From the NCBI RefSeq assembly GCF_023702635.1, contig NZ_CP098455.1, positions 1,860,001 through 1,924,000 of the forward strand: 64,000 bases of DNA, written 5' to 3'. The stretch comes from Spongiibacter taiwanensis. Its GTDB lineage: Bacteria; Pseudomonadota; Gammaproteobacteria; Pseudomonadales; Spongiibacteraceae. A program made the translations under genes and the position numbers. The notes below the pieces were generated by a model. It was not told the origin of the DNA. It did not search any database and worked only from the letters and a program-made list of their open reading frames with translations. This document shows, in pieces, positions 1-8,130 of this stretch; positions within the stretch are counted from its first letter, which is position 1, and the number at the start of each line of letters is the position of its first letter.

Positions 1-1
1 T

Positions 2-106
2 TTTTCACCAATTCTGGTGTTCCTGCTGATCAATGTACTCGAGGTGATTCTGCGCCACATGGCGGCCTCCGTGGGTCTCCACCCGGCGCTGGTATTAGGC
101 ATTTAA
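2..106 (+). CDS. yggT: YggT family membrane protein, C-terminal end (partial)
   Basis: The window opens inside a gene; the last 34 codons are readable in frame 2 and end in TAA at 104-106. The fragment is a hydrophobic helix (residues FSPILVFLLINVLEVILR) followed by a short tail. YggT proteins are small inner-membrane proteins that end in such a helix, and yggT normally sits just upstream of yggU, which is the next gene here. The assignment rests mainly on this neighbourhood, because the fragment is too short to identify alone. YggT is often encoded near proC and has been linked to osmotic-stress tolerance; nothing here tests that. Confidence 0.6.
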   Translation, partial: FSPILVFLLINVLEVILRHMAASVGLHPALVLGI

Positions 107-187
107 TCGGTAAAGGGCCGGTGGGCAAACCCGAAGAACCGCGGCAAGCCGCCGGATGCGCTTGGCAAGAAAAGCGCCGATAATTCA

Positions 188-490
188 ATGACCGACGCGT
201 TTTTCCAGTGGCAAGGTGACAATCTCCTGCTCCACTGCCATATTCAACCCGGCGCCAAATCCAGTGGGTTTAGCGGGCAACACGGCCACCGTCTGAAGGT
301 GCGCATTGCCGCACCGCCCGCCGAGGGCAAAGCCAACACGGCATTGATTGCCTTTGTGGCCAGTCAGTTTGATGTCGCCAAGCACGCGGTTAGCATCACA
401 TCGGGTGAGCAAAGTCGGCAGAAAACCCTTAAAATCGCCGCACCAAAGCAAATACCGGAAGGCTTGGGCATCACCGGCCCAACACCCTGA
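188..490 (+). CDS. yggU: YggU / DUF167 family protein
   Basis: This encodes 100 residues, the usual length for the DUF167 family. The hallmark stretch HIQPGAKSSGFSG (about residues 17-29) followed by KVRIAAPPAEGKANTALI (about 38-55) matches the family pattern of a conserved 'PGA(K/S)' loop and 'PPxxGKAN' motif. The biochemical function is unknown; structures in the family show a small alpha/beta fold. It lies between yggT and metX, as in related gammaproteobacteria, and is probably co-transcribed with them (39 bp gap to metX). The ATG at 188 has only a weak upstream Shine-Dalgarno sequence. Confidence 0.88.
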   Translation: MTDAFFQWQGDNLLLHCHIQPGAKSSGFSGQHGHRLKVRIAAPPAEGKANTALIAFVASQFDVAKHAVSITSGEQSRQKTLKIAAPKQIPEGLGITGPTP

Positions 491-529
491 ATGACATACC
501 CCATCGTTCAAATAAGGACAAAGGGCTAA

Positions 530-1708
530 ATGACAGAGACATCTTCCCCCGACAGCCTCGCCACACCGGGCAGCGTGGGCATCGTCACCCCCCAGACATT
601 GCATTTCGATCAGCCCTTGCGCTTGTCCTGCGGTGTTGACCTTCCCCAACACGACATCGTCTTTGAGACCTACGGCCAACTCAACGCCGACAAATCCAAC
701 GCCGTGTTGATCTGCCACGCCCTTAGCGGCCACCATCACGCTGCGGGTCGCCACAGCGAAGCAGATCGCAAACCCGGCTGGTGGGATAGCTGTATCGGCC
801 CAGGCAAACCCATCGACACCAATCACTTCTTTGTACTGAGCATCAACAACATCGGCGGCTGCCACGGCTCCACCGGACCGCGCTCTATCAACCCCGCCAC
901 GGGCAAACCCTGGGGGGCCAGCTTTCCCCACCTGCGCTGCCGGGATTGGGTTGAAAGCCAGCGCCTGATGATGAGGCACTTCGGCATCGACCAGTGGGCC
1001 GCCATTGTCGGTGGCAGCCTCGGAGGTATGCAGGCCATGCGCTGGTCGCTGGAATACCCTGACGAAGTTCGGCACTGCCTGGTCATTGCCTCAGCCATGA
1101 AGCTCTCCGCCCAGAATATTGCCTTCAATGAGGTCGCCCGTCAGGCGATTACCTCTGACCCCGACTTTCACGGCGGCGATTACCTTGAGCACAACACGCT
1201 GCCCCGCACCGGCCTGGCGCTGGCGCGCATGGTGGGCCACATCACCTACCTGTCCGAAGACGGCATGAAGCAGAAGTTTGGCCGCGAGCTCAAAGCGGGG
1301 GATTTGCGCCTGGGCTCGGTAGGCCCGGTGGAGTTTCAGGTAGAGAGCTATCTGCGCCATCAGGGCGAGACCTTTGCCAACAGCTTTGATGCAAACACCT
1401 ACATCTTGATGACCCGGGCGCTGGATTATTTTGACCTGGCCCGGGAGTATGACGACGACCCGGTGGCTGCCTTCCGCCACGCCAAGTGCTCCTTCTTTGT
1501 GGTGTCGTTCACCTCCGACTGGCGCTTTTCCCCGGCCCGATCACGGGAGATTGTCGACGCCCTGGTCGCCGCCAACCGCCCGGTGAGCTACGCCGAAATA
1601 GAAGCCGACCACGGCCACGATGCCTTCCTCATTCCCATTCCCCGCTATATGCAGGCCTTCCACAGTTACATGCAGCGGGTCAAAGAGGAGATCAACCATG
1701 CGTCATGA
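530..1708 (+). CDS. metX: MetX, homoserine O-acyltransferase
   Basis: This cytoplasmic alpha/beta-hydrolase-fold enzyme acylates homoserine, the first committed step of methionine biosynthesis. The 392-residue protein has the nucleophile elbow GGSLGGMQ (Ser163), an acid at Asp330 (FTSDWRFSP) and the catalytic His363 in DHGHDAFL, which completes the triad. The glycine-rich segment at 108-118 ([11 protein letters not shown]) is also typical. MetX family members use acetyl-CoA or succinyl-CoA. Many MetX proteins linked to metW in proteobacteria are succinyltransferases, so the acyl donor cannot be assigned by eye. The last 11 bp overlap metW, indicating translational coupling. Confidence 0.95.
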   Translation: MTETSSPDSLATPGSVGIVTPQTLHFDQPLRLSCGVDLPQHDIVFETYGQLNADKSNAVLICHALSGHHHAAGRHSEADRKPGWWDSCIGPGKPIDTNHFFVLSINNIGGCHGSTGPRSINPATGKPWGASFPHLRCRDWVESQRLMMRHFGIDQWAAIVGGSLGGMQAMRWSLEYPDEVRHCLVIASAMKLSAQNIAFNEVARQAITSDPDFHGGDYLEHNTLPRTGLALARMVGHITYLSEDGMKQKFGRELKAGDLRLGSVGPVEFQVESYLRHQGETFANSFDANTYILMTRALDYFDLAREYDDDPVAAFRHAKCSFFVVSFTSDWRFSPARSREIVDALVAANRPVSYAEIEADHGHDAFLIPIPRYMQAFHSYMQRVKEEINHAS

Positions 1709-2288
1709 TCTCACCCTGATTCAACCGTGGATTCAGCAGGGCGCCCGGGTACTCGACCTGGGCTGCGGCGACGGCACGCTGCTGGCCGCGCTGCGTGACC
1801 AGCGCGGCGCTTTTGGTATCGGTCTGGAAATTGATCACGACAATATCAATCAGGCCCTGGCCCGGGGGGTCAATGTCATTGAGCACGACCTCAACACCGG
1901 TCTGGCCAACTTCCGGGATAACAGCTTCGACATGGTCGTCATGACCATGGCCCTGCAGACTCTGCGCTATCCCCATCTGGTGATTGATGAAATGCTGCGG
2001 GTGGGCCGCGAATGCGTGGTGACCTTCCCCAACTTCGGTTACTGGCGCAGCCGCTGGTATCTGGGGACGAAAGGTAAAATGCCGGTGTCCAAGTTTTTGC
2101 CGTATACCTGGTACGACACCCCCAACATCCACTTCTGCACGGTGCGAGATTTCGACCAGCTCTGCGAGGACAAGGGAATTCGCATACTGAACAGCCGCTA
2201 CATTGATGCCAGCAACAGCCAGGGGGCACTGTGTGCCCGCATGCCCAACCTGCTCAGCGTGACGGCGGTTTACCACATCAGTAAATAA
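1698..2288 (+). CDS. metW: MetW, methionine biosynthesis methyltransferase-like protein
   Basis: This encodes 196 residues. I chose the ATG at 1698 because it gives the normal MetW N-terminus ([12 protein letters not shown]) directly before the SAM-binding motif [12 protein letters not shown]; a longer frame reaching back into metX has no support. MetW has a class I methyltransferase fold and is almost always encoded just after metX. Its role is linked to homoserine acylation, probably as a partner of MetX, rather than to a known methylation. Motif I is intact, and an acidic residue ends strand 2 (GLEIDHDN). The 11-bp overlap with metX implies coupled translation. Confidence 0.95.
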   Translation: MRHDLTLIQPWIQQGARVLDLGCGDGTLLAALRDQRGAFGIGLEIDHDNINQALARGVNVIEHDLNTGLANFRDNSFDMVVMTMALQTLRYPHLVIDEMLRVGRECVVTFPNFGYWRSRWYLGTKGKMPVSKFLPYTWYDTPNIHFCTVRDFDQLCEDKGIRILNSRYIDASNSQGALCARMPNLLSVTAVYHISK

Positions 2289-2305
2289 ACACTCAGGAGA
2301 GCATT

Positions 2306-2764
2306 ATGCTGCGCGGCATTTTGATTACGATATTGCTGTCGTTGACCAGCAGCGGGCTGTGGGCTCAGGACGGCGCGCCGCCGCCCACCCCAACCGAGAA
2401 GCAATTCGGCGCCGATACCGTTTACTTCACCGTTCTCAATACCAGCTTCCTGGCAGCAGACGTCGCGCAAAGTTACGGCATTGTCCGGGGTGACGATAAA
2501 TTTTTACTCAACGTTGCCGTGCGTCGCCAGGGTGACAGCGGTAGCGAAGCGGTTCGCGCACAGGTAAGCGGCAGCACGTCAGATTTGATTCACCGCACCG
2601 AACTGGATTTTCTGGAAGTGATCGAGCAGCAGGCGATCTACTACATTTCCAGTTTCGAGATTGATAACACCGAGCAACGGGATTTTCGCCTGCAGGTAAC
2701 CGCCGAAGGTAATACCCGCAGTTACGATATTAACTTCAACAAAAAGCTGTATGTCGATGAGTAA
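2306..2764 (+). CDS. DUF4426 periplasmic protein
   Basis: This 152-residue protein has a clear Sec signal peptide (hydrophobic residues 4-20, likely cut after LWA). A strong Shine-Dalgarno sequence (aggagag) precedes the ATG. The mature part ([19 protein letters not shown] ... [12 protein letters not shown]) matches the DUF4426 family as I know it from Pseudomonas, where a member sits between metW and rdgB exactly as here. The 3' end overlaps the rdgB start by 14 bp. The function is unknown; a small beta-rich exported protein is the most that can be said. Confidence 0.85.
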   Translation: MLRGILITILLSLTSSGLWAQDGAPPPTPTEKQFGADTVYFTVLNTSFLAADVAQSYGIVRGDDKFLLNVAVRRQGDSGSEAVRAQVSGSTSDLIHRTELDFLEVIEQQAIYYISSFEIDNTEQRDFRLQVTAEGNTRSYDINFNKKLYVDE

Positions 2765-3368
2765 TGCCAACCCCACCAAGGTCGTTCTCGCCAGCGGCAA
2801 TAAAGGCAAACTCAAGGAGCTGGGCGCAATCCTGGGCGAGCTGGCTATGGAAGTGCACAGCCAGAGCGAGTTTGCCGTGGTTGAAGCCGAAGAGACTGGC
2901 CTGAGCTTTATCGAAAACGCCATTCTCAAGGCCCGTAATGCTGCCCGCCAGACTGGACTGCCCGCGTTGGCCGATGATTCGGGCCTGTGCGTTGACGCCC
3001 TCGGCGGCGCCCCCGGTATTTATTCCGCCCGCTACGCCGGTGAGCAGGCCAGCGATGCAGACAACAATGCCAAACTGTTGCAAGCACTGGCCACACACAC
3101 CCATCGCCGGGCTCACTTTCACTGTGCATTGGCCTTCGTACTGCATGCCGATGACCCCGCCCCGGTCATCTGTGAGGGCGTGTGGGAAGGAGAGATTGTC
3201 GACCAGCCCCAGGGCGACAACGGCTTTGGTTACGACCCCCTGTTTTATATCCCCGATCTGAAATGCTGCAGCGCCCAACTCCCTCCTGAACAAAAGAACC
3301 AGCTCAGTCACCGGGGCCAGGCCCTCAGCCAATTACTGCCCCGCCTGCGCCGGGCACTGCAGCGTTAG
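2751..3368 (+). CDS. rdgB: RdgB, dITP/XTP pyrophosphatase
   Basis: RdgB hydrolyses non-canonical purine triphosphates (dITP, ITP, XTP) to monophosphates, keeping inosine and xanthine out of DNA and RNA. The 205-residue protein shows the family signatures: the nucleotide-binding N-terminus [13 protein letters not shown] (about residues 11-23), the metal-binding [15 protein letters not shown] (about 45-59), the catalytic DDSGL (about 71-75) and the C-terminal SHRGQAL. Two ATGs lie close together at 2751 and 2757; the first overlaps the DUF4426 gene by 14 bp. It is the fifth gene of the yggT-metXW operon, as in Pseudomonas. Confidence 0.96.
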   Translation: MSMSNANPTKVVLASGNKGKLKELGAILGELAMEVHSQSEFAVVEAEETGLSFIENAILKARNAARQTGLPALADDSGLCVDALGGAPGIYSARYAGEQASDADNNAKLLQALATHTHRRAHFHCALAFVLHADDPAPVICEGVWEGEIVDQPQGDNGFGYDPLFYIPDLKCCSAQLPPEQKNQLSHRGQALSQLLPRLRRALQR

Positions 3369-3372
3369 CGCC

Positions 3373-4002
3373 ATGGCCGGGCACCGTTTGCAGGTTCAGC
3401 AGCCCGGTCTCGACATCATCGTCAGCCCCGATAAATCCCTGCTGCAAAGTTGCACAGAATCAGGGATGAAGCTCAGCCAAAGTTGTCGCAACGGCAACTG
3501 CCTGCGCTGCGAAGCCACCTTGGTGGCCGGCCAGGTGACGCTTCGGGACGGCCGCAGGCTGAACGCGCCCGCAAACATTCCCCTGTGCATCAGCTATCCC
3601 GCCAGCGACATGGTGCTGGAGAGTCTGCCGCTCAGCCGTCAGGGCAGCTACTGGCATGCCCAACTCACCAGCAAGGGCGACTGGCAATTGGCGGCAGGAA
3701 GCCAACCTCCACCCCAGCTCGGCCAGCGAGTGGCCGTATTGCAGGCCACCCGGGTAGATCCGAGCCGGGTTGACCAGATCAGTGGCCGCCATGTCCGCCT
3801 CGCACCCCCAGTCACCCTCACAGGCAGTGGCAGTGCTTTTTTGATCGCGCTTTCTGCACCAACCCGCGGCAATCTGGCCTTGTGGCATAAGCGCCACCTC
3901 CACCCCCAATGCCTGTGGTCCAACCTGTCGGCCGACACCGGCCAACTGGCATTATCCCTTTGCCGCCGGGCCCAGTGGCCGGGGCAATACTGGCTCGACT
4001 GA
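3373..4002 (+). CDS. Plant-type 2Fe-2S ferredoxin-domain protein
   Basis: This encodes 209 residues and starts 5 bp after rdgB, so it is very probably in the same operon. Residues 1-90 form a plant-type ferredoxin domain. The cluster ligands are visible as Cys38, Cys43 and Cys46 (SCRNGNCLRC) and Cys72 (PLCISYP), with the usual 4- and 2-residue spacings. The remaining roughly 115 residues show no FAD or NAD(P)H motif, so this is not a complete ferredoxin reductase; I do not recognise that domain. In Pseudomonas this position after rdgB is held by hemW. The protein is probably a soluble electron carrier; its partner is unknown. Confidence 0.75.
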   Translation: MAGHRLQVQQPGLDIIVSPDKSLLQSCTESGMKLSQSCRNGNCLRCEATLVAGQVTLRDGRRLNAPANIPLCISYPASDMVLESLPLSRQGSYWHAQLTSKGDWQLAAGSQPPPQLGQRVAVLQATRVDPSRVDQISGRHVRLAPPVTLTGSGSAFLIALSAPTRGNLALWHKRHLHPQCLWSNLSADTGQLALSLCRRAQWPGQYWLD

Positions 4003-4180
4003 GCCACGCGCTTTTCCTCGCGAAATGCGGGGCGCCATCGCATTCCTGGCCACCCCATCGCGCTACGCCTTGCGCAGGTGGCTCAAGCCGTTATCCTGTC
4101 TGGCTACGGTTGGGTCAGCGCCGCCCCTTTCAGCACCCCGGCGAGCGACCCACGCAAAAACTTTGTCTGGAGATACGCAC

Positions 4181-5821
4181 ATGTGGAAATGGATTCTTCG
4201 CGGCCTGCTCGCCATCGTTGCACTGGCCGTTGTTGTGGTGGTGTTCGCGCTGGAACCCATCGCCAAATTGATGATTGAGTCCGAAGGCAGCAAACAGGTC
4301 GGCGCAAAAGTAGAAGTCGACAGTGTCGATATTCAGTTCTACCCCACTCACCTGGCCATTCACGGACTCGTCGTGGCAAACCCGAAAGAACCCATGCGCA
4401 ATTTGATCAACAGCGAGCTGGTGTCAGCCGATGTCGACATCAAAGCGCTGCTGAAGAAGCAGGTCATTGCCGATAAAGTCGTGCTTTCCGGCCTGCAGAT
4501 GTACACCGAACGCAGCACCCCCGGCACACTCGACGGCGCCATGCCACCGCCGGCAGAAGATGAGGCTGGCGGCTTGCCCAGCATCCAGATTCCCAATGCC
4601 AGCGCCTTGCTCGCCGAGGAGAAATCCCAGATCCAGGCAGAGGTCGACAGCATTCAAAGCGACCTGAACACCATCCAATCCCGCTGGAAGGAAAAGTCCG
4701 CCGACATGCCCGATCAGGCCAAGGTCGACGAATTCAAACAGCGCTGGGAAGCCTTGAAGAAAAAGAATCCCATTGAGCGAATCGCCGGTGCAAAGCAACT
4801 CCGGGATGACATCAAAGCAGAGTTGAGCCAGTTCAAAAGCCTCAATAGCGATCTCAAATCCGATCTCGCCCAGGTCGGCGAGCTGACCAGTCGAGCGGCC
4901 AACCTGCCTGCCAATCAGGCCGACCGCATGCTGAAAAAATACGGCCTGGACCAGGGCGCAGAGGGGATGCTCAAGTTTCTGCTGGGTGACGAGGTCAATA
5001 ACTTCGTCCAGCGCGGCCTCACCCTGTACAAGGAAACCGTTGGCGATATGGCCAAATCAGAGCCGGCGCCAGAACCTCAGGGCAGCGGTGAACTGCCAGT
5101 GAACATTCTGATTCGTCAGATCTTGATTGACGGCTATCAGGTGATTGGCGGCGAAAAGCTCGCCTATGCCGGTGAAATCAACGATGTTACTGACAAACAG
5201 GATTACTGGAACAAGCCCATCACCATGGCCATCAAGGGCGGTATGGAGCAAAAGGCCCAGCTGCTTATCGACGGGGTATTTGACCAGCGAAACGATACCC
5301 TGAAGAGCGTCTTCAACATGGGCCTGGAGCAACTCGCCCTGAAAGGCGTTGCCCTGTCAAAAAGCCCGGATTTACCCCTCGAGCTCGACCAGGGCCTGGC
5401 CAATATCGCGGCCAAGTTTGCCATCAATGGTGATGACTTGAGTGGCTCGGTGAAAGGACTCGTCAACCAGGCCAAACTACTGGTCGCCAACGCCGCCGAG
5501 GGCAACGACACGGCCAAGGCCCTGGCCACCGCCCTTGAAGGTGTGTCGAAACTGGTGATGGACCTGAACGTCAACGGTACCGTGGACGACCCCATTGTGA
5601 AGCTGAAGTCGAATCTCGACAGCATTCTGGGTGATGTCCTCGGCGCCAAGCTCAAGTCAGAGCTCGCCTCGGTAAAAAGTGAAGTGCAGCAGAAGATCAA
5701 AGCCGACTACGGCGACGATATTGCCGCCCTGAAAGAAAAGCAGAACATTCTCGGTGAGTATCAGCAGTTACTGGGCGACCGGGAGGCGGCCTTCCAGGCC
5801 CTGCTCAAGCAGCTCATATAG
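4181..5821 (+). CDS. TIGR03545 / AsmA-like membrane-anchored protein
   Basis: This 546-residue protein starts at the ATG at 4181, which has a good ggag ribosome site and opens directly into a hydrophobic anchor (residues about 4-24). An upstream in-frame extension has no Shine-Dalgarno sequence and codes for unlikely residues. After the anchor come an AsmA/DUF748-like beta segment (VGAKVEVDSVDIQFYPTHLAIHGLVV), a long charged helical, probably coiled-coil region (about 145-270), and a C-terminal part that returns to beta-type sequence before a final helix. This resembles the uncharacterised TIGR03545 family. The protein is likely periplasmic, anchored in the inner membrane. AsmA-like proteins have been linked to lipid transport to the outer membrane; that role is inference. 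Confidence 0.7.
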   Translation: MWKWILRGLLAIVALAVVVVVFALEPIAKLMIESEGSKQVGAKVEVDSVDIQFYPTHLAIHGLVVANPKEPMRNLINSELVSADVDIKALLKKQVIADKVVLSGLQMYTERSTPGTLDGAMPPPAEDEAGGLPSIQIPNASALLAEEKSQIQAEVDSIQSDLNTIQSRWKEKSADMPDQAKVDEFKQRWEALKKKNPIERIAGAKQLRDDIKAELSQFKSLNSDLKSDLAQVGELTSRAANLPANQADRMLKKYGLDQGAEGMLKFLLGDEVNNFVQRGLTLYKETVGDMAKSEPAPEPQGSGELPVNILIRQILIDGYQVIGGEKLAYAGEINDVTDKQDYWNKPITMAIKGGMEQKAQLLIDGVFDQRNDTLKSVFNMGLEQLALKGVALSKSPDLPLELDQGLANIAAKFAINGDDLSGSVKGLVNQAKLLVANAAEGNDTAKALATALEGVSKLVMDLNVNGTVDDPIVKLKSNLDSILGDVLGAKLKSELASVKSEVQQKIKADYGDDIAALKEKQNILGEYQQLLGDREAAFQALLKQLI

Positions 5822-5823
5822 CC

Positions 5824-5846
5824 GAGCCTGTTCTGTTAACAGGCTC
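5824..5846. terminator. Hairpin between convergent genes
   Basis: A perfect 9-bp stem (gagcctgtt / aacaggctc) with a 5-nt loop lies 2 bp after the preceding gene's stop codon and overlaps the end of the convergent small-membrane-protein gene. No clear T-run follows on the plus strand, so it is a weak intrinsic terminator or an RNA-stabilising hairpin. Confidence 0.5.
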
Positions 5847-6144
5847 TATCATCCCGCTCCGAGGGCACAACGGGGCGGGTTTTATGCATCGCCACCTGAA
5901 CAAACTTCAGGCGGTGGTGCAGTCGGTCTTCAATGCGATTGAGTTGCCGGCTGAATTTTTCGTTACGCTCACGGTAGCCCCGCAAGCGCAGCGCGACCGC
6001 ATCACTGGTCGATACCAACAATGACAAACCCACACCAATAAAGAGAATACCGATGGGAATCGGTGAAAACAGCAAGATGATGCCGGCCAGCAATACCAGC
6101 CAGGCGACGCTCAACAGCAAGTAGTGCCTCACCACTCGTCTCAA
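5836..6144 (-). CDS. Small two-helix membrane protein (PGPGW-like)
   Basis: This encodes about 102 residues. Two closely spaced hydrophobic segments (LLLSVAWLVLLAGIILLF and PIGILFIGVGLSLLVS) are followed by a charged amphipathic tail (RGYRERNEKFSRQLNRIEDRL). The arrangement resembles the uncharacterised PGPGW-type putative transmembrane family. The start is uncertain: I took the TTG at 6144 because GGGAG lies 6 nt upstream, while the same frame is open to another TTG at 6207. It converges on the TIGR03545 gene. The function is unknown. Confidence 0.55.
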   Translation of the reverse strand: MRRVVRHYLLLSVAWLVLLAGIILLFSPIPIGILFIGVGLSLLVSTSDAVALRLRGYRERNEKFSRQLNRIEDRLHHRLKFVQVAMHKTRPVVPSERDDRAC

Positions 6145-6252
6145 TTTTCGCTCCCGCCCATGACATTGCCCCTTCGCAATGAGACATTCTAAGGGCTTTT
6201 CACCCAACGCCTGTCCGCAAATCCCCTGATAACTTACCTTGAAAAAGTCCGA

Positions 6253-6873
6253 TCAGTGCCGCACCAGCAGATAGCCCCCCGCACCGACCATCCCCAGGCC
6301 CGCTGCCCTTTCCAGCGGCCGCTGACGGCCTGACCGAAGCCAGCGCCCAACAAGGTGCCGGGCAGTGGCAGCGTAGGCCAACTTCACACCGCCGACCGCC
6401 ACCACCGTAACAATGACAATCAGTGAAATCTCAACAGCGCCGATCTGACCAACATCCACTACCGCAGGAAACAGGCTGGCGTAGAAAAGGATGGCCTTAA
6501 TATCACCCAGCGTCACCAGCAGTCCCGCAGCAACCCCTCCGCAAAAGCCGCTGCCGGATACCCGCGGCGCCGTCGTAACGGGCTGCATCAGTGGTTTGTG
6601 CAACAGGCGTAGACCAAGATAGATCAGGTAAATAGCCGCCAGGATTTTTACCCCCACAAACAGACTGCCCAGTAGCTCAGCGATGGCCGCCATGCCTGTT
6701 AGCGCAAGCAGCACAAATATCAGGTCGCCAATGACCACACCTAACGCGACCGCTGCACCACCGACAAAACCGCCAGTTGCGGCGCGCAGCACTACCAGCG
6801 ACACACTGACACTGGGCACAGCCGCCAGGGCGGCCATGACAGCAGTTAAGAGCAACAGCGTTGTCAGAGTCAC
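6253..6873 (-). CDS. LysE/RhtB family exporter
   Basis: This 206-residue integral membrane protein has about six hydrophobic helices, the size and topology of LysE/RhtB amino-acid and metabolite exporters. The N-terminal helix with small residues and proline (AALAAVPSVSVSLVVLRA) and the following GGAAVALGVVIGDLIFVLLAL match the family's conserved first repeat. It starts with GTG at 6873 behind a ggtgga-type ribosome site. Substrates in this family range from lysine and threonine to homoserine lactones; nothing here narrows the choice. It is transcribed away from the StyC-like gene. Confidence 0.85.
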   Translation of the reverse strand: MTLTTLLLLTAVMAALAAVPSVSVSLVVLRAATGGFVGGAAVALGVVIGDLIFVLLALTGMAAIAELLGSLFVGVKILAAIYLIYLGLRLLHKPLMQPVTTAPRVSGSGFCGGVAAGLLVTLGDIKAILFYASLFPAVVDVGQIGAVEISLIVIVTVVAVGGVKLAYAATARHLVGRWLRSGRQRPLERAAGLGMVGAGGYLLVRH

Positions 6874-7121
6874 AAAAGGTCCACCATCTCGATTCCTTGG
6901 CTACATAGTGGTGGTGAACAACATGTCAGCACAAGCGAATCTGCGCAAAGTAATGCCAGGCAGCTCATTTTCCCACCCTCATTTCCCCACTCTCATTTCC
7001 CACCAGGCATGCTTACGGTTGCTTTCATTCTGCGGTGCTCGGAGAATACCGGAGGCTCACCACCAATAACGTGAGCCGCTAAGACCATAAAAGCAAATGC
7101 CATAAAAAAGGGGAATAAAGC

Positions 7122-7598
7122 ATGCTAACAACACAACGGCGAATGATCGGCCACGGGGCGACTATTTTGTTTATCGGGATGCTAGCGGGAGTCGGCTTGT
7201 TAGTCAGCCTGGTTGGCGGGCTGGAGATCATTCCCGGCTCTATTATTGAATTCAGTATTCCTGGGAATACCGATGGCTGGGTGCGAACTCACATTGGCAG
7301 CATGCTAAACGGCATGTTGATCATCATTGTCGCATTGGTAATTCACTCGATGGGTATTACCGAGGCCACCGCAGGAAAGCTGCGCTGGATGCTGATTGGT
7401 ACCGGCTACGCCAATACCCTGTTTTATCTCGCCGCGCTGGTTGCCCCCAATCGTGCGCTGACCTTTGGCGACAATCGCCTAGGTGAGACCAACCTTGCCG
7501 CCATTATCGGTTTAGCCCCCGCGCTGGTGTTTGCTGTCATTTCGCTGATTGCGATTTTCATTCTGATCAAAGCGGCCTTCTCCTCAACCGAGGCCTGA
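7122..7598 (+). CDS. Styrene-oxide isomerase (StyC)-like membrane protein
   Basis: This 158-residue protein has four hydrophobic helices. It resembles styrene oxide isomerase from styrene-degrading pseudomonads along its whole length. Shared segments as I recall the family are GHG near the N-terminus, VGG-EIIPG-IIEF-(I/V)PG (about residues 31-48), GW-R-H-G--LNGM (about 52-65), and FYL ... PNR-LTFG-N-(F/L)G (about 101-121). SOI is a heme-containing membrane enzyme that rearranges aryl epoxides to aldehydes. The residues I associate with heme binding (His57 here) and catalysis (Asn63, Tyr102) are present, but the position of a catalytic Asp in StyC appears to be Thr94. The gene starts at ATG after ggggaat. 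Substrate unproven; a related isomerase is the best guess. Confidence 0.72.
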   Translation: MLTTQRRMIGHGATILFIGMLAGVGLLVSLVGGLEIIPGSIIEFSIPGNTDGWVRTHIGSMLNGMLIIIVALVIHSMGITEATAGKLRWMLIGTGYANTLFYLAALVAPNRALTFGDNRLGETNLAAIIGLAPALVFAVISLIAIFILIKAAFSSTEA

Positions 7599-7760
7599 GC
7601 CCTGCCCAGGCCCTCTAAGCCACTGGCCGACCGCAACGCGGTCGACCAGCCTTGGCCAGGGCTTGGCGTGGGAATAGGAGACACATCCTGACCATATTTG
7701 CCGCGCAGGTGTTTTGCCCGATGAGTGACACGTTTCACGGGGAATACTACACCCCCACGC

Positions 7761-7932
7761 ATATATACTGCTGCCCGGAATAAAGTGAGCCACGGCTTGC
7801 AAGGACTTTACACTGTAGGCGGAAGCAGAATCTGCCGAGGGCGACAGTTGATTTACGAATGCCTGAATATCGTCATACCCGCGTTCGCGAGCATGACGAC
7901 ATAAAAATCATTCCGGACAGCAGCGCGCGCAT
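7761..7932. repeat. Dispersed MITE-like element, copy A
   Basis: The core 7819-7920 (102 bp) aligns without a net length change to the reverse complement of 59457-59558. It includes a 49-bp block (7872-7920) with only two differences. The core holds an imperfect palindrome (gtcat ... atgac around cccgcgttcgcgagc). The edges carry inverted ends: a left tactgctgcccgg and a right ccggacagcagcg. It has no coding capacity, and no clear target-site duplication was seen. Confidence 0.75.
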
Positions 7933-8063
7933 ATGGTGAGAATTGAGGAGCAAATGGCGCCACTAAGCCGGATTGTAGCGCAGGGGCATCGGGCTAGGGG
8001 CATTGAGATAGACCCCCGGAAAGGTTACGGGGTAACGCCAAACCTGTTTTCGAAACTTCCAAT

Positions 8064-8095
8064 AAAAAACGCCAGCGTAACGCTGGCGTTTTTTT
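8064..8095. terminator. Bidirectional rho-independent terminator
   Basis: An 8-bp GC stem (cgccagcg / cgctggcg) with loop taa is extended by six A before and a run of T after. It lies 35 bp beyond the hydroxylase stop codon on the minus strand, so that gene is probably transcribed alone. Confidence 0.9.
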
Positions 8096-8130
8096 GTTTA
8101 CGGCATTGAAGCCTTGATCAGAAGCACATC

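Larger units (their letters stand above)
7599..8130. other. 532-bp intergenic region
   Basis: I find no convincing gene here. The region holds copy A of a dispersed MITE-like element (about 7761-7932) and a strong bidirectional terminator (8064-8095). The short frames across it lack ribosome sites and family resemblance. Confidence 0.7.

Noticed and set aside
3373-4002. 2Fe-2S protein as the missing reductase of the XylM-like hydroxylase
   Set aside because: It has no FAD/NAD(P)H domain, belongs to the rdgB operon and is 5 kb away on another transcript.
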